From the NCBI GenBank assembly GCA_009667805.1, contig CM019067.1, forward strand, positions 157,933,049-157,997,048: a stretch of 64,000 nt of DNA, given 5' to 3'. This document shows, one piece after another, positions 45,684-58,585 of this stretch. A program made the position numbers and the translations under genes. Numbering within the stretch: position 1 is the first letter of the stretch; each line of letters opens with the position of its first letter. This stretch comes from Leptobrachium leishanense (lineage: Eukaryota > Chordata > Amphibia > Anura > Megophryidae). The notes beneath the pieces are model-generated. The model saw nothing but the letters and a program-made list of their open reading frames with translations. It was not told the origin of the DNA and made no database searches.

Positions 45684-46494
45684 CAGGGTTATTCAAAGAG
45701 AGCTGATCTGGCCCCGAAACGTAACCGAACACGGCTCCATTTCCTGGCCATTTGGCTATTCAGAGAGCAGGCAGTTCGCCAATGACCTGCACAGTGCTTG
45801 TTCGAGGGCAGTGAAATCCCTATAGAGAAGCAATGCTTTGTCTATTCAGAGAACACAAAACAGCAGTGAAAAGTTGCCGAAATTCCCTGCTGTTCAGTGG
45901 TTTCATTCGAAAGATTTATTCAGGAGATCCCCATAGGCTTCAATGTTAAAAATATTCCCGTTTTAATACAATATCAAATAAACCATTTATTATTTTATTC
46001 TGCTGTAAAGAGTCTCTTTATTTTTAAATTTTTTAGGATTTTTTAAGCATTTTTTGGGATTTTTTTGTCAACTTTTTCTTTTCATTTTCTGTAACAGCCC
46101 TTTTTATTATCATACATTTTCATTCAGTCGTTTTTTTGCAAATAGGGTTTCAATTTTCAAACTTTAAACCGTACTGTTTTTCTTTTTCTTTTCACCTCGT
46201 TCGTCTGCGTGTCGGTTTTTTTCCGGCGGCTGCTCTGTGCTGTGATTGGCGGCTAGTTGGGTGTGTTCGGCGGGGTTAATCCAGCTGTTTTCTGCAGGTT
46301 TCGGTGAGTGTTCGGCGGCTTTGTGGCGGCGAGTGTTCTGTGGGTTTGCGACGGGTTTTCCCTGCACTACGGGGGCCCTGCGGTGCTTGCTGAATACACC
46401 ACAGGGAAATAGGATCGCCGTATCGCCCCGAAGTGCAGGGAACGAAAAATCACCGAACGTACGGTGACTTTTCGATTCTCTTTGAATAACCCTG
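45684..46494. mobile_element. CAGGGTTATTC-family DNA transposon, copy 3 (inverted)
   Basis: The ends CAGGGTTATTCAAAGAGA and TCTTTGAATAACCCTG are flanked by ATA on both sides. It is 811 bp and uninterrupted. Relative to copies 1 and 2 the internal sequence is reversed: the GAACGTACGGTGACTTTTCG block lies at the right end. It has no coding capacity. Confidence 0.88.
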
Positions 46495-46561
46495 ATAGTG
46501 GCTCAATTAAGAGGGCAAATAACTTTTCAGCTGGAGTACAATTTAATCTTTGCATACAAAA

Positions 46562-46765
46562 GTACTGGCTGGGTGAAGTAGAGGTAACATCACTGCTCTG
46601 CGTGGAGAGAGCCTGTGGAGTCATGGGTTTGATTCCAGCAAGAGCACCTCTCCAGTAAGTGTCCTTGGGCAAGACACCTAACGGTACATACTCGCCACCC
46701 AGGACATACTTGAAAACGAGAAAATCTTAATGTATCCTTCCTGGTAAAAATCCTTTCTCAAAAAA
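46562..46765 (+). mobile_element. tRNA-derived SINE, copy 3
   Basis: The full plan is present: A-box-like GTGAAGTAGAGGTAACAT, B-box-like GGGTTTGATTCC (46625-46636), middle GTGTCCTTGGGCAAGACACC, and tail TATCCTTCCTGGTAAAAATCC. It is the most complete uninterrupted copy here. Confidence 0.88.
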
Positions 46766-46826
46766 AATGATGTGGAAAGCACCAATAAATGTTAAGGTAA
46801 CTCCTAACGGAGCACTCCTTCCAAAT

Positions 46827-47000
46827 CAGTGGTTCCCAACCCTTGTCCTCTAACATGCCAGTTTTAAACGATTACCTTGTAGAAATGCAAACTGAATACT
46901 GAATCGCCGAGCAGCAAATCATATTACTTGTGCTATGCTTCAGATATCTAGCAAACCTGGCCTGTTAGGAGGACCCGATCGCCAGGGTTGGGACCTACTG
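46827..47000 (+). mobile_element. hAT-like MITE (GGTTCCCA family)
   Basis: It starts CAGTGGTTCCCAACCC and ends GGGTTGGGACCTACTG, making a 16-bp imperfect inverted repeat. The flanks TTCCAAAT and TTCTAGAT match at 6 of 8 positions, consistent with an old 8-bp duplication. Confidence 0.75.
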
Positions 47001-47520
47001 TTCTAGATGACCACAAGTGAGTGGTTTAAGAAATATGACTTGCTCCCCCTCTTATGTGGAGAAACTGTTTTTCCTTGATAGGGTTAATGAATCTAGCCCA
47101 CTGTTTAATGAATCAACGTCTTGGAAATATTAAACATATTCACAAAATGAACAATGTATATTGTAAAGTATAAAAATTCCGCTTAATTCCTTTGCTTGAT
47201 GAGAGCCTTTATTAAAGTTTTTCTTGCATATTGTTGCAGTTGGAAAATTAGTTTGAAACCAATTACATAGTTTAATTGGTTAATCCAGCATTGATTGTCA
47301 TCGTTAACTGCTCTGCTATATTGTAATAATATTCTTCATTTCTCTTAGACCAGAGCTTCTTTGAAAATAGACTTAAAATTAATGCTGCTTCAACAGAGAA
47401 CATTGCTTTGGAAACTAAGAGATACTCAGATTATGACTGTCTATAGAACACGACTGATGGTTTTTATAAGCAGACATAAGCCTATAGTAAGACAGATATT
47501 AATATGAAAACAAATAATAA
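47001..47520. other. Non-coding stretch, possible conserved element
   Basis: 47140-47440 has no transposon signature. It contains homeodomain-like ATTAG/TAAT words and the inverted pair CCAATTACAT/TTTAATTGG. It could be a conserved non-coding element; untested. Confidence 0.3.
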
Positions 47521-47521
47521 T

Positions 47522-47915
47522 GTGGGTCCTATTCCACTGCTGTCGCAAAGCACAGCGCTCAAGCCGTTCAGCAGATCGGTGATGTGCTCTTTTTTTTTTC
47601 TATTAGCATAGCATATTTGCGTCTCGGATGTTGCACTTGATTACTATTCATTAGTGTCTCCTATATTTTGTACTTTGTATAGGAGATGCTAATGTGGCCC
47701 TAGCAGATGGAGAAGGAGCTATTCCAACGAGCTGGTTCTCCATCTGCCTTATTCTAAAAATGTCTTCCAGACCCTGGTGATTGCGCTTCAGCACAGACAC
47801 CCAACACATTGATTTAACGCCTCATTTAATCCCACACTCACCTTAGATCCCTCGGTGACGAGAACGACACTATCCGCTGCTTCTGTGCTCTGCGACAGAG
47901 GTACACTGGGAACAA
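47522..47915. mobile_element. Candidate TIR element (GGGTCCTATTCCAC)
   Basis: GGGTCCTATTCCACTGCTGT, followed by CGCAAAGCACAG, has an inverted partner at 47878-47912 (CTGTGCTCTGCGACAG...CACTGGGAAC). Similarity is about 70% over 30 bp. A clear target duplication was not found. Confidence 0.5.
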
Positions 47916-48155
47916 ATCTACAAAACCTCGTTGAATACTATGCTCAATTTTTTTTGGGCAGAAATCCCAATGGGAAGAATAATGAAAACTAAGATGTTTG
48001 GAAGTTCATTAAATTATCAGTCTGCTGTAGAGTCACTGTAGTTGATCCACCATAGTTCAAAGAAAATTACCATATAATAAGAGTGATCAATTAATGAGCC
48101 CTTAAAGATTATATTATAATAGCTGATAATACGTGCACTGTAGGTTTATCACTAT

Positions 48156-49145
48156 CAGGGTTATTTAGGGAGAGCTGATCTGGCCCCGAACAGTGAATTT
48201 CCCTGTACGGTGCAATTTCGTGGCCATTCGGCTTTTCAGAAATCAGGCAGTTCGCCAAATTTTGGCGAATTGCCAGCAAGATATTTTGCTTCTTTGACTG
48301 CAGTGAAATCCCCATAGATAAGCAATGGTTAACCTAATCAGAGAACACTGAACAGCACCGAAATGTCAGAGAAATGCCCTGATGTTCGGTGGTTTCATTC
48401 AGCAGGTTTCATCAGGCGAACCCCATAGGCTTCAATGTTAAAAATATTCCTGGTTTTATCCAATATCTAATAAACCATTTATTATTTTAATCTGCAGCAA
48501 TAAGTCTCATTATTTATTTATTTATTTTTTATGATTTTATGCATTTTTCTAGATTTATTCGGCAAAATAATTTTTCCGAATTTTTTTTTATATAATTTTT
48601 TTTAATAGCGGGGGCTTTTTTCTGTAACAGACCTTTTTTATTATTATTCATAGGACCTTATATGTTAATTCCAGACATTTTCATTCAGTATCTTTTTTGC
48701 AAACAGCATTTCAAATCTGACACTTTCAATCCTTTTTTTTTTTTTTAACCCTGTTCGTCATATTGACGGCTTTTTCCAGCAGCTGGTTATCGCTATGTTC
48801 GGCGGATCATCTTTTTTTTTCCGTATGCGGATCGACGGGTTTGTTGGCGGCTTATCGGATCGGATCCGATTATTTATCTAATAGGATCCGATAATTTCTG
48901 TGACTTTTAAGAAAAAAACAGTCACAAAACCGCTGAAATTATCGGATCCGATAATTTCGGCGGTTTTGCTGTTCTTTTTTCTTTTCTTAAATCAGCGGTT
49001 TTCCAGCAGCTTTTCCCCGCACGTCGGGTACCCTGCAGTGAATGCAGAATTCACCGCAGGGTCAGGGAATTTGATTCCCCGAGGTGCAGGGAACGGGAGA
49101 GCACCGAAATGTTGGTGACATTTTGGTGGTCTCTGAATAACCCCT
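48156..49145. mobile_element. CAGGGTTATTC-family DNA transposon, copy 4
   Basis: The left end is CAGGGTTATTTAGGGAGAGC and the right end is TCTCTGAATAACCCCT, with TAT on both sides. The interior holds an additional inverted pair around ATAGGATCCGATAATTTC (48880-48960), with GGATCCGATAAT arms. It is 990 bp without coding capacity. Confidence 0.82.
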
Positions 49146-49559
49146 TATGTTTTTTGCAAATTAACCTCCCTGGCGGTATTCCCGAGTGTGACTTGGGGTT
49201 AAATTTCACTACCGTGAACGGTAACCCCGAGCCACACTTGGGCTGGATGCATACTCACCTCCACCTGGCTTCCTCGCTGTCCCCGCAGTGTGATCGCGGC
49301 GAGCTGCTTCCTGGAAGGCTCCCTGCGAGTCACATGATCACAGCAGCAAACTTAATTCATAATACACACTGTAATTCAAAGTGCAATGTTTATGAACGGC
49401 CACTAGGTGGCAGTACAGGATAAGAAATAGACCATACATCATCTCACCCTTGTTTGCAGACAGATTTCAGTGTTTTTTGTTGTATTTTATTGAATATCAT
49501 TTATTTGCATTATTTTGGATAATTATTTTTGGCATAATAAATAGGGAGGTTAAGACAAA

Positions 49560-50160
49560 AGCTATTGTAACATGCCTTTGTATAGTCAGGGCAGATTTGC
49601 ATCTCAGGAGCCTGTAGGCACAGAAATGTGTTTTATATGTAAAAGCATATATTGCCTCTGTCGTAGAACAGAAAAAAAAATAGATGTTGCATTGACTTTT
49701 TTTCAGTTTCTTATTCTTACACATTAAAACATGCTCATGTTTGGGGTCATTGTAAATACCAGACCCTTTCCAATGACACCTCCCTTAACCTTGTGCAGTG
49801 GACAATTCAGAGATGCAGGGTTCTAAAGTCCCCTGTCTCTCCTCACTGCAGTGCCACAGTCTAGGTTATTGATGAAACAATGTGTTGCATCATCAGCTCC
49901 ACACTTGCTGGCAGTATGGGAAATGAGAAGGTGAGTAAGCGCAGCATCACTGTTCAATTAGTAAACTGAATAATAGTGCTGTATTAGAAAAAAGAGAAAA
50001 ATAAAGTTTTATTTGCACAGAATTTTAACCTGGTTATACAGTATAATCTGGCCTTTCCAATGATACCTCATATGTCCCTCTAGCCCTTAGGGCTCCAGAG
50101 ATACAGTGCTCTAAATGATTGTAAATTGTAGAAAAAAAAGCCTTATTTTTTTACAGAGCA
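49560..50160 (+). repeat. Unclassified dispersed repeat, copy 3
   Basis: CAGTATGGGAAATGAGAAGG and CCCTTTCCAATGACACCTCC match the repeats at 24.4 and 26.0 kb. Its left part (GTAAAAGCATATATTGCCTC, about 49637) also matches the inverse of 63480-63830. Confidence 0.7.
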
Positions 50161-50515
50161 AGGTCTCTCCTTGTGGCAGACTCCTGTAGGCACATGCCTA
50201 CTCTGCCTAGTTATAAATCCAGTCACACGCCTTTTCCATCCTTCACTGTTTTTTCAAGAATTTAGTAATAATAATGCAATATTCACAGGTTTACTTAACA
50301 CAAAATATAATAAAAAACTGACTCTTTTCCAAATTCACATTAACCACTAGACTATTAAAGATAATTCATAATGATGGCCTAGATTATTGTAAACAGAAAA
50401 AATAAATGTGTCTAAAATCCAGCTCATTTTGTTGTTTTTGACTTCATCAGTAATATTCTTGACCCGATTTCCAACTGGCAATATAATAGAACAGTATATT
50501 ATACAATATAACAGT

Positions 50516-50600
50516 ATCAACAGCAGTAGGTTATGTGGGAGAGGCTGAACCCGATGGACGCATGTCTTTTTTCAGCCTATATAACTATGTAACTATGTAA
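50516..50600 (+). mobile_element. CR1-like LINE, 85-bp 3' stub
   Basis: Identical over all 85 bp to 8916-9000, ending in the CTATGTAA motif. It is a severely 5'-truncated insertion. AACAGTA occurs at both junctions and may be a short target duplication. Confidence 0.92.
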
Positions 50601-50979
50601 CAGTAACAGATGCTGCAATAGACATTAGAGCCCCCTTGTACTACTTCCAGATATTGATCCAGCTCTGGGAGCCTCCCACCTGCAGAATGTATGAGCCTCA
50701 ATTGCTCAGGAAACAATATCTTTCACTTTAAAGAATGTCTCTCATACAGCTGAGGACCATAAACATAGTTGACTAAGACATTATATGGCACGGTGCTCGT
50801 TGACCTGTTTGGCAGTGGAAATGAACAATGTTCAGGTAGTAAGTAATATAAGAGATAGGTGGATTGAAGAAATACAGAGCATGAAACAATACTGCAGACT
50901 TATACAAAATGTATAGATATATAAATAAAATGGCTCTCAAAAGCACACAGGAGACTGCTACATATCCAAATCCCGAAAT

Positions 50980-51118
50980 CAGGGCTGTCAAACTCTGACC
51001 CCCACAGATGTTTTTGAACTACAACTCCCATGATTCCCTGGCCATATATTGCATTGAAGGAGTTCTGGGAATTGTAGACTAGGTATCAACATCTGGGGAC
51101 AATGAATTTGACAGCCTT
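50980..51118. mobile_element. Candidate hAT-like MITE (CAGGGCTGTCAAA)
   Basis: CAGGGCTGTCAAACTC and ATTTGACAGCCTT form inverted ends about 140 bp apart. Inside, ACTACAACTCCCATGATTCC and CTGGGAATTGTAG are also inverted. No clear 8-bp duplication is visible. Confidence 0.55.
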
Positions 51119-51242
51119 ACACTAAATGTAGCAGTATCCTGTTTGTTTTGTGAGAGCCACTTATATACCAATAAATTTTTTATAGGTTTACAGTATAGCT
51201 TCTGTAATGATCAGGGATGATTTCTGCCATAAATTATCATAC

Positions 51243-51315
51243 TTGACATACAGGACATACTTGAAAACGAGAGATATCTCAATGTATCCTTCCTGGTAAA
51301 ATCCTTTCTCAAATA
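51243..51315 (+). mobile_element. SINE 3' tail
   Basis: CAGGACATACTTGAAAACGAG followed by TATCCTTCCTGGTAAAATCC is the tail of the tRNA-derived SINE family without its head. Confidence 0.8.
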
Positions 51316-53242
51316 TTTTAATATTAACTGATTGACATACCAAAGAAGGACCACTAGGGGCAGTGTGTAGGCTGTTTGCCCATGTGCCTGGCTGTGATGT
51401 CATTAAGCCAGCCTACTTTAGAGAGGTTTTTCCTATTGGTAGAGAGGTTTGTCTACTGGTGACTCCCACTGGGAATAAAAGGGAGGTGCATCCAAGAGTT
51501 AAGCTTTTTAAACTCTGGATACCTGAGATGCTGACCATGTGAGGACTTTTGCAAGCCCCCCAGCCTGGGGCATAGTATGCATGCTTTCATTGCTGTATTG
51601 TTTAGTTTAATGTACTGTGATATGACTATTACTATTCCATAACTGTCTGTAAATTAGTCTTTTCGTTACTGTAAAGCAAATGCTGTATGTTATAAACTGT
51701 GAAGATAGATTGCCAAGTAAATTGTAAAATTGTAAATTCATATTGCACCGGTTTCTGTGTGTTTTTCTTATATATATTCGACCATATTACCCACAAGAAA
51801 TAAATGTTATTGTTGCAACTTAGGGCCTTAATTATTGCATATTAATTCAATAATTAATGATGGATTTAATGCCCAAAACGAAACAGCTTCATACTCTGTA
51901 TTTCTTCAATCCAGCAATCTCTTCTATTACTTACTACCTGAACATTGTTCATCTCCTATTTGCAGATGCAGAGGGGCGGGACTCTCAGCTCATTGGGTGT
52001 TTGGGTGAGCCAGTGTTCCTTTTTTGTGTTTGGTAAATACTTGGGGCCCTATCAGCTGCCTCTCACTAAAACGGGGACGCTAAGGGGAAAACTTAGTGTT
52101 CGCTAATCTCCCTTTAGCGTCCCGTTTCACCAGTGCATTATGGGGCAGGCGCTGAGTTCAGCAGCCTGCCCCGTAGCGGCCGCTAGGGTCCAGGATTCTC
52201 AGGACAGCGCTAAAGCGCCATCCCAAGTATCCACTCCATGGAGTCCATAGGACTCCATGAAAGCTTCTGAAACCAGGAAGTTTGTTGGTATATTGGTGGG
52301 CCTGTCCTGGGTGGCATGGAGGGTCCCTCACATCTGTAGCACTTTGTCAAGTTTCACAGGGTCTGGGCCATGGCCCAGGTGCCCTGGAGCCATTGGACCC
52401 CTGAACATATCAGGGGCTGTCACGCCCTGATGGTGGCCCTGCCGATGACTTTAGTGATTTTGGCGTGAACCTGATATGTACCATTAGTATAAAATTATAT
52501 TAAGTTATGCGTTGAAAAGACAGTCACTCTTCCTCTAGAGATTGATTTTTTTTGTAACTGTCATTTTATATCACTGATTCCAAAAGGAATAAGTAGAGCT
52601 AAAAACATACTAGAATTTCTCTTTAAACTTTTGTTATTGTTCTCCTCTTTTTTGGCAATCTTTTATTTTTGTATTTGTTATTAATTTGCTTTCCTTACAA
52701 GCCTACCATTACTATCATGAAATGTAAACATTAAGCTATTGCTATTATGATTTGTAAAACAATTCAGTATTAACCAGCATAAATTATATAGTATGATACA
52801 AGGTATGCGATTATAACTCATCGTATAGGCTTAAAATCCAATGATCTTTTCTTTAATTCAGAAACGTCAAATAGCTTGCAAGCCACAAATGGATGAAAGC
52901 AGGACTGGATTGGCTCTTCAAATGGGCTGCTCAGCTGACAGGGCTAAGCATGGTTGTGTTGTAGCTGCATTTGGGCTATAGGAATCTCAGTCAAGGCATA
53001 TAGCTATTATTAAACCAGATCTTATATGTGCCAGCCAATGATAAAGCAGGAGCTAATAAAAATGGTCATTCCACTGAGTGTGCATTTTACTCTTGGGTCT
53101 ACAAAGACTGGGAGCCGAAGCAGTTAGACTTACATACATTAAATCTTAGGGGATAACAAAGATGGCCAATAAAGTGAATTATCTTGTCTGCTGTTAAGTT
53201 GTTCATCTATATCTCTATTTTTAACTGCACTTTATTTTATTT
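51316..53242. other. Non-coding stretch with one GC-rich hairpin
   Basis: No gene was recognised. About 52066-52130 forms a hairpin (AAACGGGGACGCTAAGGGG with CCCTTTAGCGTCCCGTTT). The surrounding 52040-52450 is GC-richer than its neighbours and probably repeat-derived. Confidence 0.5.
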
Positions 53243-53310
53243 ATTTATAAAGGATTTTACCAGGAAGGATACATTGAGATTTCTCTCGTTTTCAAGTACG
53301 TCCTGAAACC
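53243..53310 (-). mobile_element. SINE 3' tail, minus strand
   Basis: GGATTTTACCAGGAAGGATA and CTCTCGTTTTCAAGTACGTCC are the reverse complement of the SINE tail. Confidence 0.8.
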
Positions 53311-56300
53311 TTGTCTGTGTGTCTCTCCACTCCTCACATCTGTCTTTTTTACCATCGACTGCTACAAAATGTCTTGCCTTTCCCCTTTCTCATTTATGAA
53401 ACAGTTTTTCAATATTCCCTCACTCTGTTCACTATAGTCTTTACTTATTTGCTTCTTGCCAATTTGACCCTGTGTCTGTATCCCATCTGTTTCTTTTTTC
53501 TCCTAACACTGTTGTAACAGATCTCTGTACCCTGATTGGGTCACATCTGTTAATATGGCTTTCTTCCACTTTGCTCTCCCCAGCAGGCTTTTGTGCCTTC
53601 CTCCAGTACTTAAACAAAGCTTAAGAACAGATACCATGTGAAGAGCCTTGCTAGCCTCCCCCAAAAATAAGACAACGCAAAGATCTGGGAATTTTGAACA
53701 GCAACAACTGAACACCTTTATTGGGTTAAATATACACAGTCTCAGGTGGACCTAGAGACCAATGTAAAATTGCACTCTGGAGCCACCCCCCCCTTTGCCT
53801 AGTGTAACATGTCCAGACATGAAACAATAGGGTGCCATGTAAATCACAGCCTGATACTAAAATCTCTCAAAGAATAGACACATTCTAGCTAGGGGGAGTT
53901 GAGTTTGGCTACAGTGACCACAAAGTAATTATATAAACCATAGTAACAGTAATCAGATAATGGGGCAGTGTTTGCCTGACAAGGCAGATCAACAGAAGAC
54001 CACTCAAAGATACAACAGATAATTAACACATTCCTGAGAGGGGATGCTGCGACGGGCTAAGATAACCCACCCAGTTTTCCCATCAGCAGATAGCAACAGA
54101 TACATATAGACCATAATGATAGACAGATAGACAATAGCCTTATTTCTCCATAACACAGATAACACAAACACCCTGCAGCCTACAGGCACAGGCCACTTCA
54201 ACATAAGTGAGGGCAGGGAAATAATATAGAACATGAGGCCTGCACCTTTTAGATACATCTCTAGACCTATGTACTTCAAGTTCAAAGTGATGCACGTTAC
54301 AATTGTTTGTTAGTAAATATGTTTTTTTTGTGTTAAAGAATCAGACATATCTCTAACCACGGATTAGCAATGAGGGGACGATTAGCAGCGAACCTCTAAA
54401 TACCACATTATTCTTATTGAAACCAATGGGGTATTACAAATGTACAGTGCTGTCACTGTTCTGTGATAGTTGAATAAATCAGATTTCATGGATGAAACGA
54501 CTGTCTAAATTGACAGACATTCAGAAATTACTTTACCTTCTTCGCGTGTGCTTAGCATTTCTGTTTGAATTTCTATAACCCTGTCCTAAAAGAACTATCA
54601 CCTTCACTTATGACCCATCAAGAACTCACATACTTTACATGTTTTTTTACTTTACTTGTCACTCATCATCTTTGTTTCCACTTTGCTAGTTCAAGATTAA
54701 GATTCAAAATCTTGACTGTCATCGGCATATTGCTTTACTAACAATGTATTTTTGTATTTGCTGTTTTCTTGTAAATACTCTGCTACTTTTCTCATTCCAG
54801 CAAGTTCAACAAACATGATGATGCTTTCCTTACTATACGAGTCTCCTTTTATTGCACATTTTTATTTTTCAACTCAGTATCTTACTCAATTATATGCTTG
54901 GAAAAACAATATTGTTGTACAATATATACTGTAGCTACTTGTATGTTAGTATATGTTCACAGGGGTTAATCCTGCAATACAATGTAAATGTGAAATCTTT
55001 CAACACTTTATACGAAATAAATAATAGAGATAAAAGTGCTCCTAGTGTATCTTGGGGCTTCAAACTCAGCGTGTTGCTCAATATCAACAATATAACATAA
55101 AATCAGATATCCTATATAATTGAATAGCCTTAATAATTGAAAATGTATCAACTGTATCAAAGCGGATGCAATTCTTGCTGAAGCTTCTTCTTCTTAGGTA
55201 TTCGCTTAAGGAACAGAACGTTGACCTCTATAGATTAAATAAAAACATTTTGTGAGAATTCTAACTTAGCTACTTTCACATAACTAAACTGTCAAATTTC
55301 AAGTGGTATTTGCTGTGGGATTTATTTTAGTTTGATAACAAAATTACAGGTGAAAGCGTCACTTTAAATATATATTATGTACAACAGTTAAAGGTTTATT
55401 ATACATTAAAGGAAAAGTCCTACAGGGACATCATTTTCTTTCTTTTTTGCAAAGAGTAATGCATTGTAGCTTTGAAGAAAATATGTTTTAGTTTTATTGG
55501 TACATTAACCTTACTTTAAATGCTGACAGAGCTTGCCATTGTAGTTTTCACATGCTACACTATATGGGTGACAGTCATGCTGAGATGCCACAATGTGTTG
55601 ATTATTTCATGGCACAGATGGTTGCGTTCTATCCTCCAGAACTTAATTAGTAAAATGGTATGCTGGGGGGAACTAAGACCCAGGCATTATCTTGTTTACC
55701 AAAGACTAGAGTTCAAAGATATACAAACAAATATGTAGCATTCAGCACCTGCCAAAAATGCATGATGTTTATTCTAACATTATTCGGAAATATAGAATTA
55801 AAATGTTTGCTTAAAATAATAAAAAAAATAAAAAAAAGGTCAATGGAAAGGTATATTGATAATCATAGTAAAAAATAAATCATTCAATGGCAGGAATTAA
55901 ACTGCAATTTATTTTGAATAGGATAAAATAATACCTTTTAAAATCTGAATTTAGCAACCAATAAACAGATCCATGAGGAGCAGGAGACAGTATGTTATCA
56001 TGACTTTCAGGTTGCAACAGGATTTAAATAATTTTTCCTTCAAGGTTCCAAACTTTACTAAAGTTCACCCTCACCAAGTAATTACTTTATACCGGATATT
56101 GATGGGGATACAGGGACATGGACCAGGGTCAGATTCAGGATAAGGGAAAGGCTAGAACATATATTTCAGCTTTTATTACCCATTATATTGGATATATGTT
56201 TTTTACTTTAATAAACACACTCCTGCTCATGTAGGTCAAAGATGGACAGCTTTCAAACTCCTTTTTGTATTCTATTTCTCAACATCAGAACAAATTTACT

Positions 56301-57784
56301 ACAAAATCATCTGCATGATGACTGATCTTGTTAGGAAGTTGATAATGTTACAAATGAATCCAATGAATAAAAATCACAATTGTATTTTAACGCAACATTT
56401 TGTAAATGTATTCATAACCATTACATATTGTGAATATTGACTATTTAACAAAAATATGATATTCACTATTGCTGTTTTGCATTGCATTGTAGTAGAGGTT
56501 TAAAATATTCTAGAAAATAAATTTAAGGTTTTACTACACAATATTTCTAATCAAAGTGGCTCATATAGACCCATCGCCCAGTGGGATATATTATGAAAAT
56601 TGAGAACCTTTACTGATTTGGTATTATTATGTACCATGGAACTTTAGATGTATTTCTTTGCCTACCATCTGATTGCATTTCTGGACCATATGTGTGAATT
56701 GACTTGAAGCATTCCCAAGAGAATCAGGTTGCTTAGCAAATCGTGTTTACAAGCCCCAAAAGCCAGTGACAACACTTTACATATGAATACAAACACAGAA
56801 AATGTCATCAGACCCTGATGCGGTACCGCAAAACTAAGAATTAGAATCTTGCTCATTGCTTTTAGAGCAGAGAAGAAAAATAGAAGTGGAAAAAGCAAAC
56901 ATATTCGTAGAAGAAGGAAGCCTTTGTGCTAATTGAATTTGAATGAAGTTGTAAAATGTCACGATACACAGAAATTTTTTAAGAAAATCACATTCCTTCA
57001 GTGAAAAAAGAAAATTGCAGAATTGATTTGTTTTAAAGAAAAAAATGGTACAAACTTAACTAAAGCAGTGAAAGAGAACCACAACAAGCAACAATTTATC
57101 ATAATTTAAAATTATTTAAAAAAACATACAAAAAAACCATACATTGTCAAATGCAGCAGTGAATGTTTTTAAATTTCAATATGTACTAGTTTAAAGTTAT
57201 ATCTTAATTGTAATCATGGTCTTTTGTTTACCTACTGAGATGTAAAGTTTTAGTTGATTAAATGATTTAATTTCACAGCTTTTCTTGTTTTTCCAGTATA
57301 ATTATCACACAGTGTTACTTAATATTTTAAGAATGCATATATAAGGCATGTGCCAACTAATAGTGATGAAATTCTGTTTTATTTGAAAACAAAATCAAAT
57401 GATGTTTTAATGTTTAATAATGTTTTAAACATACTGTTACTTACAGACACAGATTGCAAGTAGCAATAGCTGACAAAGTAAGGAGAAACAGATTTTCCTT
57501 TGTTGCAGAGGAATCTTGTCAAATCAATTTTGGTCTACCCCTTGCAATAGGTCTTCTCTGTAATATTAAACAATATATAGCTCACAATCACCATAGGGAA
57601 ACACTATAGGATTAACTACTAAAATACAGTGCTGACTATTCTGCTGTTTCACTGTTATTTCCATGTTTCCATTTATAATAAAATAAATAAGTCCAATGTA
57701 TTAGTAACAAAGTGCTAATGTATTCCAACAGAGACACTTAACGGTCCACCCACCCTCCACCCATCACTAGAGTGTAGGGGTTTA
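53311..57784. other. AT-rich, transposon-poor stretch
   Basis: This is the longest part of the window without a recognisable element (4.5 kb). Frames are short and lack known domains. The relative lack of repeats suggests older or constrained sequence, but no exon structure could be supported. Confidence 0.5.
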
Positions 57785-58010
57785 GGGGTGACATCAGTCC
57801 AAACAAAAGCTGAAAAACGCTAAATGGAGAATTGTTATAGTTTACTCATTTTATAGAAGAATCATGGTGTTACCACTGGTCAGCGTTGTTCAGTTGTTGA
57901 ATTTTGCTTCTTTGTATCATCAAAGTTCTCCATTGTTGTAACAACACTGATTCTTAGCGTTGTTTGAAACACTGGTGAACATCAGAGATTTGTGAATAAC
58001 CCCTTATCAT
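57785..58010. repeat. Candidate fold-back MITE
   Basis: AACGCTAAATGGAGAATTGTTA (about 57816) has a partial inverted partner, TTCTCCATTGTTG...TTAGCGTTG (about 57926-57962). The right edge GTGAATAACCCC resembles the CAGGGTTATTC family end. The left terminus is unclear. Confidence 0.45.
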
Positions 58011-58585
58011 TTTTGTATAAAGAGATAGTCTCTCGCCTCCCCCTTTAAATGGTTCTGACTTTTAGAAATATTTTGGGCATATCACATACCCCAAGACCAA
58101 CTAATAGAACCAGCTGGACAATCCCCTAATACTTCTCGGAGAGTGGATAAATGTATGGACAATTAATGATTACTGGGAAATGTATTATAGGTGGTTGGTT
58201 CATGCCAAGTGTAACCATAATACACTAGTAGCAGTGTGCAAATGATATTAGTGGTTTAAAATGTCTTTATTGCTAGTTTTATAGTGTAGTTGTTTTATTG
58301 GACAACTGAAATCCATATGATTGCAACTCTTCAATGCAATGTGATATTCTGTAAAACCAGTGGCAGACCTCAGTGTTTTTAGAGAAAAATGGCATTCCAT
58401 TACTCACACAATAAATATTTACAGCGGTGTCTTGCCTCTTTGCATATGTTCACAGTAAATAAGTCCTTTTTCCAGCCATAGGGCTCCCTCTGCTGGCCAA
58501 AAAGTGCTACTACATTTACATTTTAGTGTGAGCTCTGTGGTACCATGCAGGAAAAAAGATCTCAAAGATTTTCAAATAATTACTG
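58011..58585. other. Non-coding stretch
   Basis: No gene or repeat was recognised. Confidence 0.5.

Noticed and set aside
46562..46660. Possible tRNA gene (A-box- and B-box-like motifs)
   Set aside because: The sequence continues into a SINE body and tail shared with several other copies, and does not fold as a complete tRNA.
51430..51760. LTR-like segment with AATAAAAGGG and nearby AAATAAATG
   Set aside because: No TG...CA ends, no second copy in the window, no primer-binding site and no retroviral coding sequence.
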